DNA of 64,000 nt from Lentinus brumalis (GCA_001792895.1 MARA01000006.1:1736001-1800000); one strand, 5' to 3'; shown: positions 46,062-57,606, numbered from the stretch's first letter. Notes: generated by a model not told the origin, from the letters alone. Program-made: numbers and translations.

Positions 46062-47133
46062 ACATGCTTTGGCGTGGACGAGGAACAGCACCACTCCAGT
46101 GTGTACGCGTGGCGCGACGGTGACCAGTCGCAGGTCAGACATTCCAGAGCGCATACTGTTCGCTGATTTTTCTTCTCTTCACCACGTCAAAAAGAGCCCA
46201 CCATCGAAAAGATGACATGAACACAGACCAGCTGAGCTTGGGGTGGAGGCTTGGTGGAGGCACGAGTAGCGAAAATGGGCGCCTATGCCGTATGCGGACG
46301 ACCCGATTCTCTTACTTGTCTCTTACTAAGTTACGACCACGTAGCACTCAACTAGAACTCCTCTCAACGACATGCGAGGTCAAAGTATATAACACAATTT
46401 GCGAAGTTCTGAGGAGCGCGACCAGCTGGAGGGTAAAGTACACTGTGTGTACTGTACTCGTCACCATACTGCCATCATACTACTTACCTCCCAGATACCC
46501 TCCCTCGAACAATCTCTCTGCCCCCACACTGCCACGGGTGTCGGTGCCTTCGGTCTTCCTTGGGATCTTCGGTAACACTCAGTCATCCGCGGTTAGAGTA
46601 CGAGTACTACAATCTTGTTGCGTACCTCGCCAACATATCTAGGAGCACTGCCTGGACCACACTGCACAGGACTGACACAGTGACAGGGAAGCCCCCCCAT
46701 CCAGAGTCCAGACGACCGCTTGTCTCCGCTTGCCCGTCTCTGTATGTGGCGATCAAGATGCATCGCAGCGATTCCTCAACATCCCACCATCTAGAGCTCG
46801 GTTGCGATGCAATGCTGCAGGGGCGCAGCAGAGGATCTGTATCACCATATGGCATGTAGCAAAGCCGATCACTACCAGTGCCAGCAACTACAGTCAGCTA
46901 CGGTAGCCGACTCCGGAGGCTCATGGCGACGGCATACAAAAGACCTGACGCATCTGTCGCGCTCTCTCGCCGACTCCCCCTTCGTCCGTCGTCCCCATTC
47001 CCTGTACTTTTCCTTCCGGACCCTGGTGGTTCTTCTCCCAGTTCTTCTCTTCTCCGAACCTCTCTTGTTTCTCCCTGAGCGGTGCTCCGGAGCCTGAATA
47101 CAGCACTTCTCGAAACGACACACGACGCGCGAC

Positions 47134-48275
47134 ATGACTCGCATCCTCAAGCCCATCCTCGGCCTCGCGGCACTCGCTGCAATCGCACGCGCTGCGCCCC
47201 TCTTTGGCATCAACCTCGGCAGTGGTGATGAGAGCGATGGCAAGCCCGCGGCAGTTTCGCAGGGCGATGTCACATCTACGCTCGTGCGGCCCGCGCAATT
47301 TTCGCGCGCAGCGTACTGCTCTGCAGCGTCGGTCACGAACTGGAGCTGTGGCGAGTCGTGCGATGTTCTGCCAAACGTCAAAGTATTAGCTGCCGGTGGA
47401 GATGACGGCGCAATCCCAGGCTGTGAGTCACCCGCGAACCCTCTCGTCCGCGACGAGAGCGCTAACGAGGCGTACTGCCAGTCTTCATCGCCTCAGACCC
47501 CGACACGGAGACGATTGTCGTGGCGCACCAGGGCACAGATCCCAAGAAGGTCCTCTCCATCGCGAACGACCTCCAGTTCCTGCAGGTCAACGCGAACACG
47601 ACGCTCTTCCCGCAGGCGAGCGACGACGTGAAGCTGCACAGCGGCTTCCAAGACACCCAGGGACGCACCGCGGACCTTGTGCTCTCGACCGTGCAGGCCG
47701 GTTTGTCTTCGACTGGCTTCAAAAAGGTGCTCGTGACGGGACACTCACTCGGGGCTGCCGTCGCGTCTCTGGATGCCGCGATGCTCCGGATGGCGCTCCC
47801 GCAAGACGTGGCGATAAACGCTGTCGTCTTCGGACTGCCCCGAGTCGGAAACCAGGACTGGGCGGATCTCCTGAGCTCCATGGTACGTGCTTCACCTTTC
47901 CGTGCGCCGCTTCGCCGCCTCTGACGCCGGGTGCGCTTCGCTGCAGGTTCCAGATTTTGCGCATGTGACGAACCAGGACGACCCGGTGCCCAATGTCCCG
48001 CCACAGTTCCTCGAGTTCCAGCACCCCCCGGGCGAGCTGCACATCGAGGCTGTGGACGACAAGACTGGCAACGCGCAGGTGGTCGCATGCCCTGGTCAGG
48101 AAAACGATGTGAGTTTCGCATCAGAGTTGGCGGTTGTCCGTCAGGTAACCGGGAACTGACCGTACGTCTGCAGAACTGCGCGGCGGGAAACTCGCTCCTG
48201 GACACGTCGATCCCGAACCATCTTGGCCCGTATGTCAACGGGATTTCCTTTGGCGACAAGGCGTGCCCGAACTGA
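47134..48275 (+). CDS. Secreted class 3 lipase (alpha/beta hydrolase)
   Basis: Signal peptide MTRILKPILGLAALAAIARA, then FSRAAYCSAASVTNWSCGES, ASDPDTETIVVAHQGTDPKK (oxyanion-hole region), FPQASDDVKLHSGFQDTQGR, the nucleophile elbow KKVLVTGHSLGAAVASLDAA (GHSLG), VFGLPRVGNQDWADLLSS, the acid Asp in FAHVTNQDDPVPNVPPQFLE, and HLGPYVNGISFGDKACPN. Four exons, stop at 48273-48275. About 300 residues, the size of fungal Lipase_3 enzymes (triacylglycerol lipases and feruloyl-esterase relatives). Paired Cys residues fit secretion. Triglyceride or ester hydrolysis outside the cell is inferred. Confidence 0.93.
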
Positions 48276-50009
48276 GTTTGTCCAGCTTCGCCAAGTCTGT
48301 CGATCTTCGCTTTGCCTTTGCAGTAATATTATGTTGGGTCTGTCTTTGTGAAACTGTTGTATTTGGTACTGTCGGTAGGGAATCACTATTGGTTTTGGGG
48401 ACGGCGAAATACCACCGCGCTCGGAGACTCTGTAGCATGCGACAAAGCGGAAAGCTTCCATCACAAGGCGAGATGTCGTTCTCCTGACAGAGCTACTCTG
48501 CTATGCGAACTCACTGATCTACTTACAGTACGCATCGTTCGTCAAGGTATCGCGGTCTAGACAGGTCTAGCCTGGCTCGGGGCGGCCTTTGCATAACGGG
48601 TATAACTTGTGGGTCCAGGTACTCAAGTTGATCTGCTAGCGGAGATCTGCCAGCTGGGCGCGTGGCCGGGTCGGGTCGGGAGAGCGTCGGCTGCGTACGA
48701 TCCAGGTTCGATCAGCCACTTGTGCGAGCAAACCAAAACCATGGCCATCCATTTTCTTATCTTCATGCTCAATCGACCTCGAAATCGACCGCCGCTCATG
48801 GATCCGTGCAGTGCGTGCGGTTTATGCGGCCTACGCGAGGAGGACGTGTGGCATTTCCGCGTCCCCGTCGCCTGCCGCAGTCACGGGGCGGAATCAGGTG
48901 TCCGAGCTTCCCAAGTTCCTGTGGAGAGGCTCAAGAATTTGCTAATGGTTGACGCCACGAGCGGAGGTGTGTGAGCGAGGGTGGCGGTCGTGGTCGGATT
49001 GAGACAACAGAGGCCCGGAATAGGAGGCCCGAAGACTCGGCTAGAGCGCGTGCGGCCTAGTATGACTGCAGGTGCCTCTTGCACCCGGCCATGACTCGCG
49101 CTCCGATCCGTCCTTTTATCCTCCTACCCCCATGCTCTCGTCTGGCCGATCTCGTCTGCACTCTTCCGGGACCCTCCTCACTCGCGCGCGCGGGACTTTG
49201 AACGCTACGTGAGTCCTTGTCTCTATGTCTGTGTCCCGTTCCTCCGAATCGCGGGATGAAGGCCAGGCGTGAGGGGTGTCGCGTGAGGGCCAAGGTCGAC
49301 GGCAGCCGCGGCTGGACACCGTGGACAGCTTCTATCCACTCGCAGAGACGCGTTCCCTGCGTCATTCTGCGCGTGCGGCGCCACGGGAGACGCTGCTCAG
49401 GGTCTGGTATGTTCACCCCACCTCGTATAGCTGCATTCGCCATGGGACGTACGTGTTGGATCACACATATACGGCATCCCACCAGATCCCACCCGGGCCA
49501 CGCGTCCTACGTCTCGGCTACTCCAAGTTGGGCGCATCAAGTCCGGGGACGAGGCTCAGAGAGTAGGCCCCGGATGCGACGGTGTCAGAATATCCCCGGA
49601 CATGCACGGGACCAGGGCTCTCAGCAAGCGGCAGGCAGGCAGTCTTTCTTTCTTCTCCTTGAACGGACCGCAGACCGCACCGTATCCTGATCATACAGCG
49701 GTCCTAGGGTCCAGCTTGGGAGACACTGTATTGGACTGAGCTCCGACGTAGTGTCATATGGCTACCTTGCGCGTGTCCACAAGGGCTTCCACACTCCGTG
49801 CTTCTGCGATCGCAGTTGAACGGTTATCGGTCTCGTCATAGTCTTCCTGCACGCTTATGGATGGTCGCTGACTCGACGCATTCACTTTCTCTAGTTCTCG
49901 TACCCCGTTCTCAACTGCGGTCTTGTCTCGCCCCTCGTACGAGGCTACTGACGCTTGCTCGCATATAAATTCGCGAGCCGCAAGTGGTCCTTCTGCACAT
50001 ATCCGCAAC
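48276..50009. other. Long intergenic region
   Basis: About 1.7 kb, the longest gap in the window. I see no supported gene, tRNA or repeat. GCATATAAAT at 49961-49970 is a TATA box about 45 bp before the aminotransferase ATG. Confidence 0.5.
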
Positions 50010-51703
50010 ATGGCTTCCTCGTCTACACAGTCTCACGCCTCGCTAGTCGAGTTCGGCCAGAAGCATGTCACCAAGGGACTCGGTCGTGTGGTCGAGGCCG
50101 TGCTGCAGAAGGGTGAGGGCTCCTACGTCACCCTTGGCGACGGCAGGAAGATGCTGGACTTCACCTGCGGTATCGGTGTGACTAACCTCGGTGAGTAACC
50201 TGGACTTGCACCGTTGCGTATGGCTCACTCATCGACACGGCATAGGCCATTGCCATCCGAAGGTCAGCAAGGCCGCGGCGGATCAGTGCATGAACATCGT
50301 CCACGCGCAATGCAGCATCGGTTTCCACGAGCCATACCTCCAGCTCATTGAGCGGCTGCTCCCGATGATGCCGCACCCGTCGCTTGACTCGTTCTTCTTC
50401 TGGAACTCCGGCTCTGAGGCCGTCGAGGGAGCGATCAAGCTGGCTCGCACGGTCACCGGCCGGCAGAACATCATCACTATGCAGGGCGCGTACCACGGCC
50501 GCACCTTCGGCGCCATGGCACTCACGAAGAGCAAGACGATCTACAGCGAGGGCGTCCACCCGCTCATGGTGTGTACCGCACTTTCCCCACCTGTCGACCG
50601 TGCTGACCGCCCTACCCTATCCAGCCCGGAGTCTTCGTGCTCCCATACCCGTTCTGGCACCAGCTCGGCGTCCCCGCAGACACCCCGAGCTCGAAGATTG
50701 CTGAGCTGTGCTTGAATCAGCTGTCTCTCCTCCTCGCGCAGGCGACCACCCCGAAAGACACCGCGGCGATCATCATCGAGCCCGTCCTCGGCGAGGGTGG
50801 CTACGTCCCAGCGCCCACGGAGCTGCTCCAGGGCCTCCGTGACATCTGCGACAAGCACGGGATTTTGCTCATCATTGACGAGGTCCAATCTGGGTACGGA
50901 CGGACGGGCAAGAACTACTTCATCGAGTACTCGGGCGTGCGCCCCGATATCCTCCTCACGGCGAAGGTAAGCCTTTGCTTCTTGTATTGCTGCCGGTATG
51001 CATGGTGGCCGTTCCTCGCCGTTCTTCCTACCGCGCAAAAGCCATGGTAGTGGGCGGATTTGTCTGTCGCCACCGCTGTCTTCCAATGTTCCTACGTCTT
51101 CGCAGCCGGACTAATGCTATCGCTCCTATAGGGCCTTGCGAACGGCTTCCCGTTGAGCGGTGTGATCAGCCGAAGGGAGCTCACAGACAAGCTCAAGCCT
51201 GGCTCGATGGGTGGCACGTATGCTGGCAATGCTGTTTCGTGTGCCGCGGCCGTCGCAGCTGCGGACGTCATGAAGGAAGAGAAAATCCTCGAGAATGTCA
51301 ACGCACGGTATGTCATCTCATTTTTTGCATTGCCTTCGTAGTCGCTAAGTGCGTACCCGCCTCCAGGTCCGAGGAGCTCTTCTCTGCGCTCAACGCACTG
51401 CGGTCGAACCCGAAGCTCGCGCCCGCGATTCTCGACGTCCGTGGCAAGGGTCTCATGGTCGCCGTCGAGTTCGCGTCGCCGACAGGCACGGGCCCGTACG
51501 ACACCTTCCGGAACCCGTCTGTTCCCGAGAAGCTCGCCAGCCGCGTGGCGAAGAAGTGCGTGGAGAAGGGCCTCCTGATCTTGACGACGAGCGTGTACGA
51601 GGTCATTCGGTTCATCCCCGCGTTGAACATCTCGAAGGAGGACCTCGCGAAGGGGTGCAAGATTTTTGCTGAGGCGGTCGAGGAGGTCGTCCGGGAGGGT
51701 TGA
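50010..51703 (+). CDS. Class III PLP aminotransferase, 4-aminobutyrate transaminase type
   Basis: Moves an amino group from an omega-amino acid (probably GABA) to an alpha-keto acid. ATG 50010: MASSSTQSHASLVEFGQKHV, FTCGIGVTNLGHCHPKVSKA, FFFWNSGSEAVEGAIKLART, MQGAYHGRTFGAMALTKSKT, AAIIIEPVLGEGGYVPAPTE, ILLIIDEVQSGYGRTGKNYF (cofactor-binding Asp), then after a roughly 165-bp intron the PLP-lysine exon AKGLANGFPLSGVISRRELT, and GTYAGNAVSCAAAVAAADVM. The C-terminal domain ends IFAEAVEEVVREG at 51703. About six exons. It resembles the bacterial-type GabT branch. The exact substrate is not readable; no mitochondrial presequence is evident. Confidence 0.88.
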
Positions 51704-52284
51704 GCGCTGCCACTACGTGGTCTTGACGGACGGGGCAGGCGTGGTAGGATATAAGAATGTTGTATACTTAGAACGACTTGCAGCACGAACATCGTGTATG
51801 ATAGCATCTGTTTTTTTGGTTCACGCATTCACGACCTGCACTTTGCTACTACCTATGTGCTTAGCCGAGGAGGGTGGTTTGGCGGGGTTAACACGAGCTC
51901 GTTGCTCCGCCGCCCGAGCCCGCTCAATGAGCGGATTTCGGCACTTCTGCCGAGATACAGAGTTCACGGAAGCGCTCATGGCGAGCATGCTTTCTTGCTG
52001 CTTTCTCTTGTTCTAACTTCTGTGGGATGCCGCGGCCAGCTCGCGAACATCTTCTGCAGGCGACTGTTCCCAGCTCGTATTCTTAGCTCTGGGTCCGACC
52101 AGCGCACAAGGCCTATTCTTGCCGCGCACCCACACACGTTCTCAGGCGCTGCGAGCTCCTGCCTGGCCGACGCCGTGCCGCTTCCTCCATCCTACACGGC
52201 GATATCGCTCTCCACGACGACCACGACCCGACCACGGCCAGGACTGTCTGCGGACGGACGGAACCTCATCCATCGACGGCTACC
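51704..52284. other. Intergenic region
   Basis: About 580 bp between the aminotransferase stop and the RING gene start. No other feature seen. Confidence 0.45.
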
Positions 52285-54978
52285 ATGTCTCGGACCCCAG
52301 CTCCCCGGGCTCGCATTTCCGGCGGCGTCTGTGGCTTCGTGCTCTTCAACTTGTGCTGGGCGACTATCGCATCTGTTCTCCTGCTCGCCCCGGCTCCGGC
52401 ACATGCGTATATCCCTGCACAGGGGACGAACCAGACGGAGGTCGCGCAGGCGGCGGGGCTCAACTTCTCGGATGTGTCCAAGGTCAAGCTGCAGTGGTAT
52501 GGGGACCCGATTGGCGTGTATGAGGGCATGATCTCGTATCAGCTCGTCGGGGCGGACAGTACTGGGATCAGCAAGGTGCGTCTGAACATCTTTGCTATGA
52601 GTATCCAGATAGGGTGGGTTGCATGAGGAAGTGAGCGTCGTCCGCCGCTGGGGCCCTATCTGCAGGGAGGGAGTTCACTTCTGGCGTAGACGATCGCCGC
52701 AACCCATGTCCACCTACCTCTGTAGCCCATGCCTATCTTTTGGTTCTTCTGGTTCTCACTCCTCTGCTCATATCAGGGTGCTCTCGTTCACTTCTCGGAG
52801 GACAAGCTGCCCAACGGCAGTAGTGAGTACTCCGCTTCCAATGCCTATAGGCCTGTCGTTGACTGTCCCTTTCCACTCCCCTAGCGACGACACCGTGGAT
52901 TGCGCTCGTATCGTGCGACGCCAACTCGACGGATGCGTCCATGGAGGACGACATCTTCACACTGGCGCGGGACAGGGGCGCGGTTGCAGCGGTACGTCCT
53001 TCCTACGGATTGACATGGTACCCTCTCCACTCTCTCTGTGTCATCGTTTGGCATGCATTTCCGGTTACGCTCAGGAGTCTCCCTACGAAGGCGGCCGTGC
53101 ATCCACTGTCCCGAATCAGCGACACGGTACCCCACTTTGACTCTTCCCTTCGGAAAGACCGCTCTTTCCGCCCTTTCCGCACTGAACCTCAATGGTCTAG
53201 AATGCGGGTCCTTAAAGTTGCGGATGCCCCCAGGCTAAGTTTCTTGTGTATCAGGTCTGGTCTCGAAGTGTTCTGGCCGATCTCAGCCTGCTCAACTTCA
53301 CAGAGTGGGGTGCGATCTGCGAAGCATGGATCGGATGCGTTCGAACAGCCGTTAATTAGATTCGTGGGCTGGACACTGGATGCGACGTCATCAGGATTTG
53401 TTCAGAGGCTTTCGAAGAAATTTTACCTTCCCCTCCTTTACTTAGTCGACTGAGAGCAGCACTAATTCATCTTGACTTTCTACCAGCTCCTCTACTCTCT
53501 GAAGTCGGTGTCATGCTACATCAACTCCGAGTACTCCAACCCCGCGAACTTCGACCAGGTCATGGACATCTTCGCGACCCAGTCCCTTACCTCCTCCAAG
53601 ATTATCGAGAGCCAATTCAGCAACGTGCTGGGCAACTCGTCCAAGTACTACTGGTACAGCCCGTCGCTGCTCAACGACTCGGTCAGCGGTATCGAGAACG
53701 CGATCATCAATGGCACGATAGGCAACACGGGCTACCTCTTCGCGACCCTCACAGCGTCGAACGCGACTGACAACTCCACCACGGGGACCACGATAGCCAG
53801 CGACGGTGGCGGCGGCGGGTCTGGTGGAGACGGCCAGAGCACAAACACCAGTCTTGCGATGTGAGGCGGCTTCATCCGTGATTCGTCCTTCTCTAACCTC
53901 TCGTTACTAGGATCATCTTGTATGCTATCACAGGTTGTGTTTCGGCGCTGTTCTGCATCGTCATCATCTCCGGGGTACGTCTCCTAACCGGCTGTTGTAA
54001 TCCGTAGCTCATGCATCCCCAGGCGATCAGGGCGATTCGGCATCCAGAACGCTATGGCCCGCGCTCAGCGGACGCATTCGGAGGTCGCCCAGGGGCGTTC
54101 GGGGCTCAAAGTCGCGCGCGTGGTCTTACTCGGGCGATCCTCGACACCTTCCCTGTCGTCAAGTTCGGGCGCACCGACGTCCCAGCTGCCCCTGCGCACC
54201 CGAAAGACCTTGAAAGCGCGGACGGGGCCCAGCTCTCGCCTGTCCCGACGAAGGTGGCGCCGGCCGACGGTTCCGACGTCGAGGTCGAACTGCGGGACTG
54301 GAACGCTGTCAGTTCGCAGCTCGACGATGCACAGCAGTGGAAAACGCAGCCAGATGCGGCAATTGCATTGGCTGCTCTCCCTACGCTGGCGCACACTCCT
54401 GGCGCCGATGGCGACGATAGGCCGGACGACCCGCTGAATCGTGCAGGTTCATCATCGGACGTGCCTCAGGTCGTGCCGCGCCCGCGGAAGCCAGCGGCGG
54501 CGTCTGCTTCTGGGGGCGACAAGGACGTCGTGCCTGACGCTATTGGACGCGAGACGTGCCCGATCTGTATCGTCGACTTTGAGGAGGGCGACGACCTGCG
54601 CGTGCTCCCGTGCGAGGGGCACCATCGCTTCCATCGGGAGTGCGTCGACCAGTGGCTGCTGGAGCTGTCCAGCAGCTGTCCGATATGCAGGCAGGGTATG
54701 CAGACGTTTCGTTCGTGTCGCGATCGCGCAGTTACTCACTACGCATGTCTTCAGACTTCCAAGCGCTGCAAACGATGATGAACGCAGGAGAAGAGGGAGA
54801 CACGCTCGAGCCGCCACCGCCGCACGGCGGACCCCGTCCCATCTCGTCCGCAGCCGCGCGGTTCTCGCGCTACCTGAGGGCAGCTCGCCATAGGCGGCGG
54901 GCGCGCGAGGATCCGGCCGGGTATGACGCGACGAACCCGCCGCTGCCCTTGGCTCCGCGCACGGTGCTGCACATGTGA
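52285..54978 (+). CDS. Membrane RING-H2 E3 ubiquitin ligase with luminal PA-like domain
   Basis: ATG 52285: signal/anchor VCGFVLFNLCWATIASVLLL, then a luminal region with many N-glycosylation sites (GTNQTEVAQ, NFSD, NSTD, NDSV, NGT) and ALVHFSEDKLPNGS, TPWIALVSCDANSTDASMED, IFTLARDRGAVAA, a protease-associated-domain-like block. After a long intron: SLKSVSCYINSEYSNPANFD. A transmembrane helix IILYAITGCVSALFCIVIIS follows, then a cytosolic Ala/Pro-rich segment and the RING-H2 finger TCPICIVDFEEGDDLRVLPC with HHRFHRECVDQWLLELSSSC and PICRQ (C3H2C3 complete). The tail ends PLAPRTVLHM. The order PA-TM-RING matches endosome or vacuole E3 ligases such as RNF13/GRAIL. Two introns are unusually long (about 200 and 495 bp). 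Confidence 0.88.
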
Positions 54979-55342
54979 GGTGCTGCGGTTTGCACCTCGG
55001 AACTCGGGTGCCCATCGTGGACATCGGAGTGTGGTCGGGTGTACTTATATGTTTCTGTAAGAGTCTCAGGCGGATCTTTCTTCTTGTTATGGACGGTGCA
55101 CCATGTGTTCTTGCGTGCTCGGGAAACCGTGCTCCTCGTTATAACGATGGTACGGACGTTGTATTAGTAGCGGCCTTCGCCTGTTGTACCATGATTCCGT
55201 CTACGATAAGTAATGTCTAACTCGCGTTGGTTATGTGCCTGGTCGTCCGCGTCATGCATCGGTCCAAGCTCATGTTGCTTGTATACTCTCGGTAGATCTT
55301 CCCAGTGACTGTCAAGGTAACTCCAACTGACTCAACGCACAG

Positions 55343-55350
55343 TGACGTCA
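55343..55350. promoter_or_regulatory. CRE palindrome upstream of Hsp9/12 copy 2
   Basis: TGACGTCA, about 280 bp before the ATG at 55625. Confidence 0.6.
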
Positions 55351-55516
55351 GTGCACTGTAGAGGGCATTGTCGCGCCCATCTGACCGCGATGTGTTCCCT
55401 TCTCCACGCGTCATGGCAGCCAGTCGATGACGCGCTGCCCCAGCCCGCGTCATGGCGGGCCATCTCTGCAGCGGACACGTATGCTCTCGGGGCCCCACTA
55501 CGCCGGAGAAACACTG

Positions 55517-55523
55517 TATATAA
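55517..55523 (+). promoter_or_regulatory. TATA box of Hsp9/12 copy 2
   Basis: TATATAA, 108 bp before the ATG. The flank GCGGACACGTATG plus GGCCCCACTACGCC is shared, in inverted orientation, with the promoter of the gene at 45764. Confidence 0.75.
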
Positions 55524-55624
55524 CCTGGGCGACGACGATCGAGGAGGACCTCAACGAACTCACGACTCACATCTCCCAACCACTTGTCTTACCACCACTT
55601 CACCACCACCTTCATCTAATCATC

Positions 55625-56019
55625 ATGTCCGACGCCGGCCGCCAGAGCTTCACCGACAAGGCCACCGCCGCTCTCAAGGTGCGTTCTCTACCCGAGCTTC
55701 TTCGCGCTGTTCGCGTGCTGCGTGCTGACGATTCTCTGTGCGACGCAGCCCGACTCTGAGAAGTCGACCACCGAGCACTTCGGCGACAAGCTCAAAGGCA
55801 ACGCCGACTCTGCTGCGTCCAGCATGGAGCCCCAGAGCCAGAAGTCGTCCGGGCAGAAGATCGGCGACGCGTTCAGCTCTAACTCGAACGCCAGTACTGA
55901 GGTATACACGCCTCTTGGATCTACATCGAATATACGGTGCTCATCTTGCGTCTCTATAGCCCTCTCTGGCCCAGAAGGCCAAGAACGCTGTTGGTCTCGG
56001 CAACAACAACCACGTTTAG
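55625..56019 (+). CDS. Hsp9/Hsp12-family small stress protein, copy 2
   Basis: ATG 55625: MSDAGRQSFTDKATAALK, then PDSEKSTTEHFGDKLKGNAD and SAASSMEPQSQKSSGQKIGD, AFSSNSNASTE, and last exon PSLAQKAKNAVGLGNNNHV, TAG at 56017-56019. Three exons at the same positions as the gene at 45391, with the second intron starting GTATAC and ending CTATAG. About 87 residues. Closest relative in the window is the gene at 45391; the C-terminus NNNHV replaces DKQA. Strong stress or stationary-phase induction is expected from the family. Confidence 0.93.
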
Positions 56020-56448
56020 AGCTCTTTGCTTTGCTTAACGGAAAGTTGTATATACAGCGGCGCTGTAGGATATACGGGAACATAGTGCTTTGAAGGTTAC
56101 CTTCTTGTGTGCGCGCTGCTCGAAATAGGAAGTCTAGACGCCTGAGGCCTCCAACTAACTACATCATCATTGCTGAGACCTCCAACAACTCGTTGCAACA
56201 TTATCATACAGTACTTACTTGCATGCATGATTGCCCAGTGCGTACGTTGCTCAGTAAGCAACATTGATTTGCCAGATCAATCACGCTGAGCTGGTGTCCC
56301 CAGGGTATGTGTATCACCGCGGGCGGATACTGGTGACGACGTCGTCGCTCGCGTCGCGCTAGGTACGACGAGTTCAAATGTCGAGTCATCACCCGAGTCC
56401 CCAAACCCGCGGTCTCGGCCCTGAGTCATAGAAATTACAGCCCTGCAA

Positions 56449-56535
56449 AGCTCGAAAAGCTGACGTCGACCGACGACGACGCCGACGTCGGCCAAGAATG
56501 GTAAGGCCCTCTCCTTTTCAGGTAATGGTCGCTGT
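56449..56535 (+). repeat. Direct repeat, unit A
   Basis: Starts AGCTCGAAAAGCTGACGTCG and ends with a long block including CTCTCCTTTTCAGGTAATGG. A second copy begins 170 bp downstream. Both contain a CRE-like TGACGTCG. Confidence 0.88.
56461..56468 (+). promoter_or_regulatory. CRE-like site (distal) of Hsp9/12 copy 3
   Basis: TGACGTCG within direct repeat unit A, about 420 bp before the ATG. Confidence 0.45.
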
Positions 56536-56618
56536 GAATTCACATGTCGGGAACATCCCCAGATCGGTGTTGCGTACTGCTGCGTCATACTCCAAGAATC
56601 TTGAGCGGGCTCAAACTA

Positions 56619-56697
56619 AGCTCGAAGAGCTGACGTCGACGACCCGACATGAGCTAAGAACGGCAAGGCCCTCTCCTTTTCAGGTAATGGTCGCTGT
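56619..56697 (+). repeat. Direct repeat, unit B
   Basis: Starts AGCTCGAAGAGCTGACGTCG and ends with the same CTCTCCTTTTCAGGTAATGG block as unit A. About 8 bp shorter than unit A in the middle. Confidence 0.88.
56631..56638 (+). promoter_or_regulatory. CRE-like site (proximal) of Hsp9/12 copy 3
   Basis: TGACGTCG within direct repeat unit B, about 250 bp before the ATG, the same distance class as in the other Hsp9/12 genes. Confidence 0.5.
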
Positions 56698-56791
56698 CGC
56701 GAGCTCCGTCATAGCAGATACATTGCCCCATGACGCCGGTCGTCGCTCCCATCGTGAAGGCATGCGTGAAGAATACTGAGGGTCGTCGGGG

Positions 56792-56797
56792 TATAAG
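56792..56797 (+). promoter_or_regulatory. TATA box of Hsp9/12 copy 3
   Basis: TATAAG, 90 bp before the ATG at 56882. Confidence 0.65.
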
Positions 56798-56881
56798 AAC
56801 CGCCTGAGACGTCGACGATCCCCATTCCCCCTTCCTTCGCTCTACCACGACCACCGCTTTCTTCATCCATCCTCTCTCACC

Positions 56882-57315
56882 ATGAACGACACCGGCAGAC
56901 AGTCCATGACCGACAAGGCTGGCGCAGCCATGAAGGTGAGCTGTCTGGTACCTTCGACATCGTCTCGTTCGTTGACCCACGTCGTCGACTAGCCCGACTC
57001 CCAGAAGTCGATGACCGAGCAGTTGGGCGACACCGTCAAGGGCACGATGGACTCCATGGGCTCCTCCATGCAGCCGGAGGTACGCGTCTTCCCCTCTTCT
57101 CTCTCGCGTTGACGTGTTCCTGACGCATATATTCTGCTCAGAGCGAGAAGTCGTACGGTCAGAAGGCGACCGACACCATGAGCGGCAACTCCAATGAGAA
57201 CCAGGTTCGTTCATCTCATTCTTCGCCGTTTCCTTCCACGCGAACTCACATGGCCGCGTATCCGCTTCAGGACACGATGGCCGGTAAGGCGAAGAAGGCG
57301 ATGGGCTTCGAGTGA
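56882..57315 (+). CDS. Hsp9/Hsp12-family small stress protein, copy 3 (divergent)
   Basis: ATG 56882: MNDTGRQSMTDKAGAAMK, then PDSQKSMTEQLGDTVKGTMD and SMGSSMQPE, SEKSYGQKATDTMSGNSNEN, and DTMAGKAKKAMGFE, TGA at 57313-57315. Four exons, one more than in the other copies because the middle exon is split. It is Met-rich compared with its neighbours but keeps GRQSxTDKA, PDSxKSxTE and KAKxAxG. An older paralogue, lying 863 bp downstream of copy 2 on the same strand. Confidence 0.92.
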
Positions 57316-57606
57316 ACGTTGATCTCGGACTTCATTGACTGTAACACCAGTGTATTCATACCAAGCCAATAATGAAAGTGCCAATCGTATACCACTGACA
57401 ATACCCGTCTGCATCCTGTGGCGCGCATATAATAAGTGATTGAGCCGGTTCATGCGATACGGCGACTCCCGACGTGGTTCAAAACGTCTACTTGGTGACA
57501 GCAACGTGTCTGGGAACGACCACGGTAGGCACGCGGACAAGGAGGATGAATATGAGTTCTGGTACGTACGCTACACCATCTTGGCCATGGTCGATTTGGA
57601 CTCGTC

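Larger units (their letters stand above)
45765..47133. other. Divergent intergenic region Hsp12 / lipase
   Basis: About 1.37 kb. Contains the Hsp9/12 promoter (TATA, CRE site) at the left. The right part should drive the lipase. Open frames on the minus strand here (to about 47381) are antisense to the lipase and have no support. Confidence 0.5.
54979..55624. other. Intergenic region with Hsp9/12 promoter
   Basis: About 650 bp. The right half is the promoter of the next Hsp9/12 gene: CRE site at 55343, homologous block near 55473-55530, TATA at 55517. Confidence 0.55.
56020..56881. other. Intergenic region with tandem repeat promoter
   Basis: About 860 bp between two Hsp9/12 genes. It contains two direct repeats, two CRE-like sites and a TATAAG box for the next gene. 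Confidence 0.6.

Noticed and set aside
46872..47381. 169-residue open frame antisense to the lipase start
   Set aside because: Overlaps the signal peptide exon of a well-supported lipase and has no recognisable domain.
48540..48720. Possible tRNA around a GGTTCGATC motif
   Set aside because: No matching acceptor stem or anticodon arm could be built around it.
54452..55024. 190-residue antisense open frame over the RING finger
   Set aside because: The plus strand encodes a complete RING-H2 motif; the antisense frame is a GC-driven shadow.
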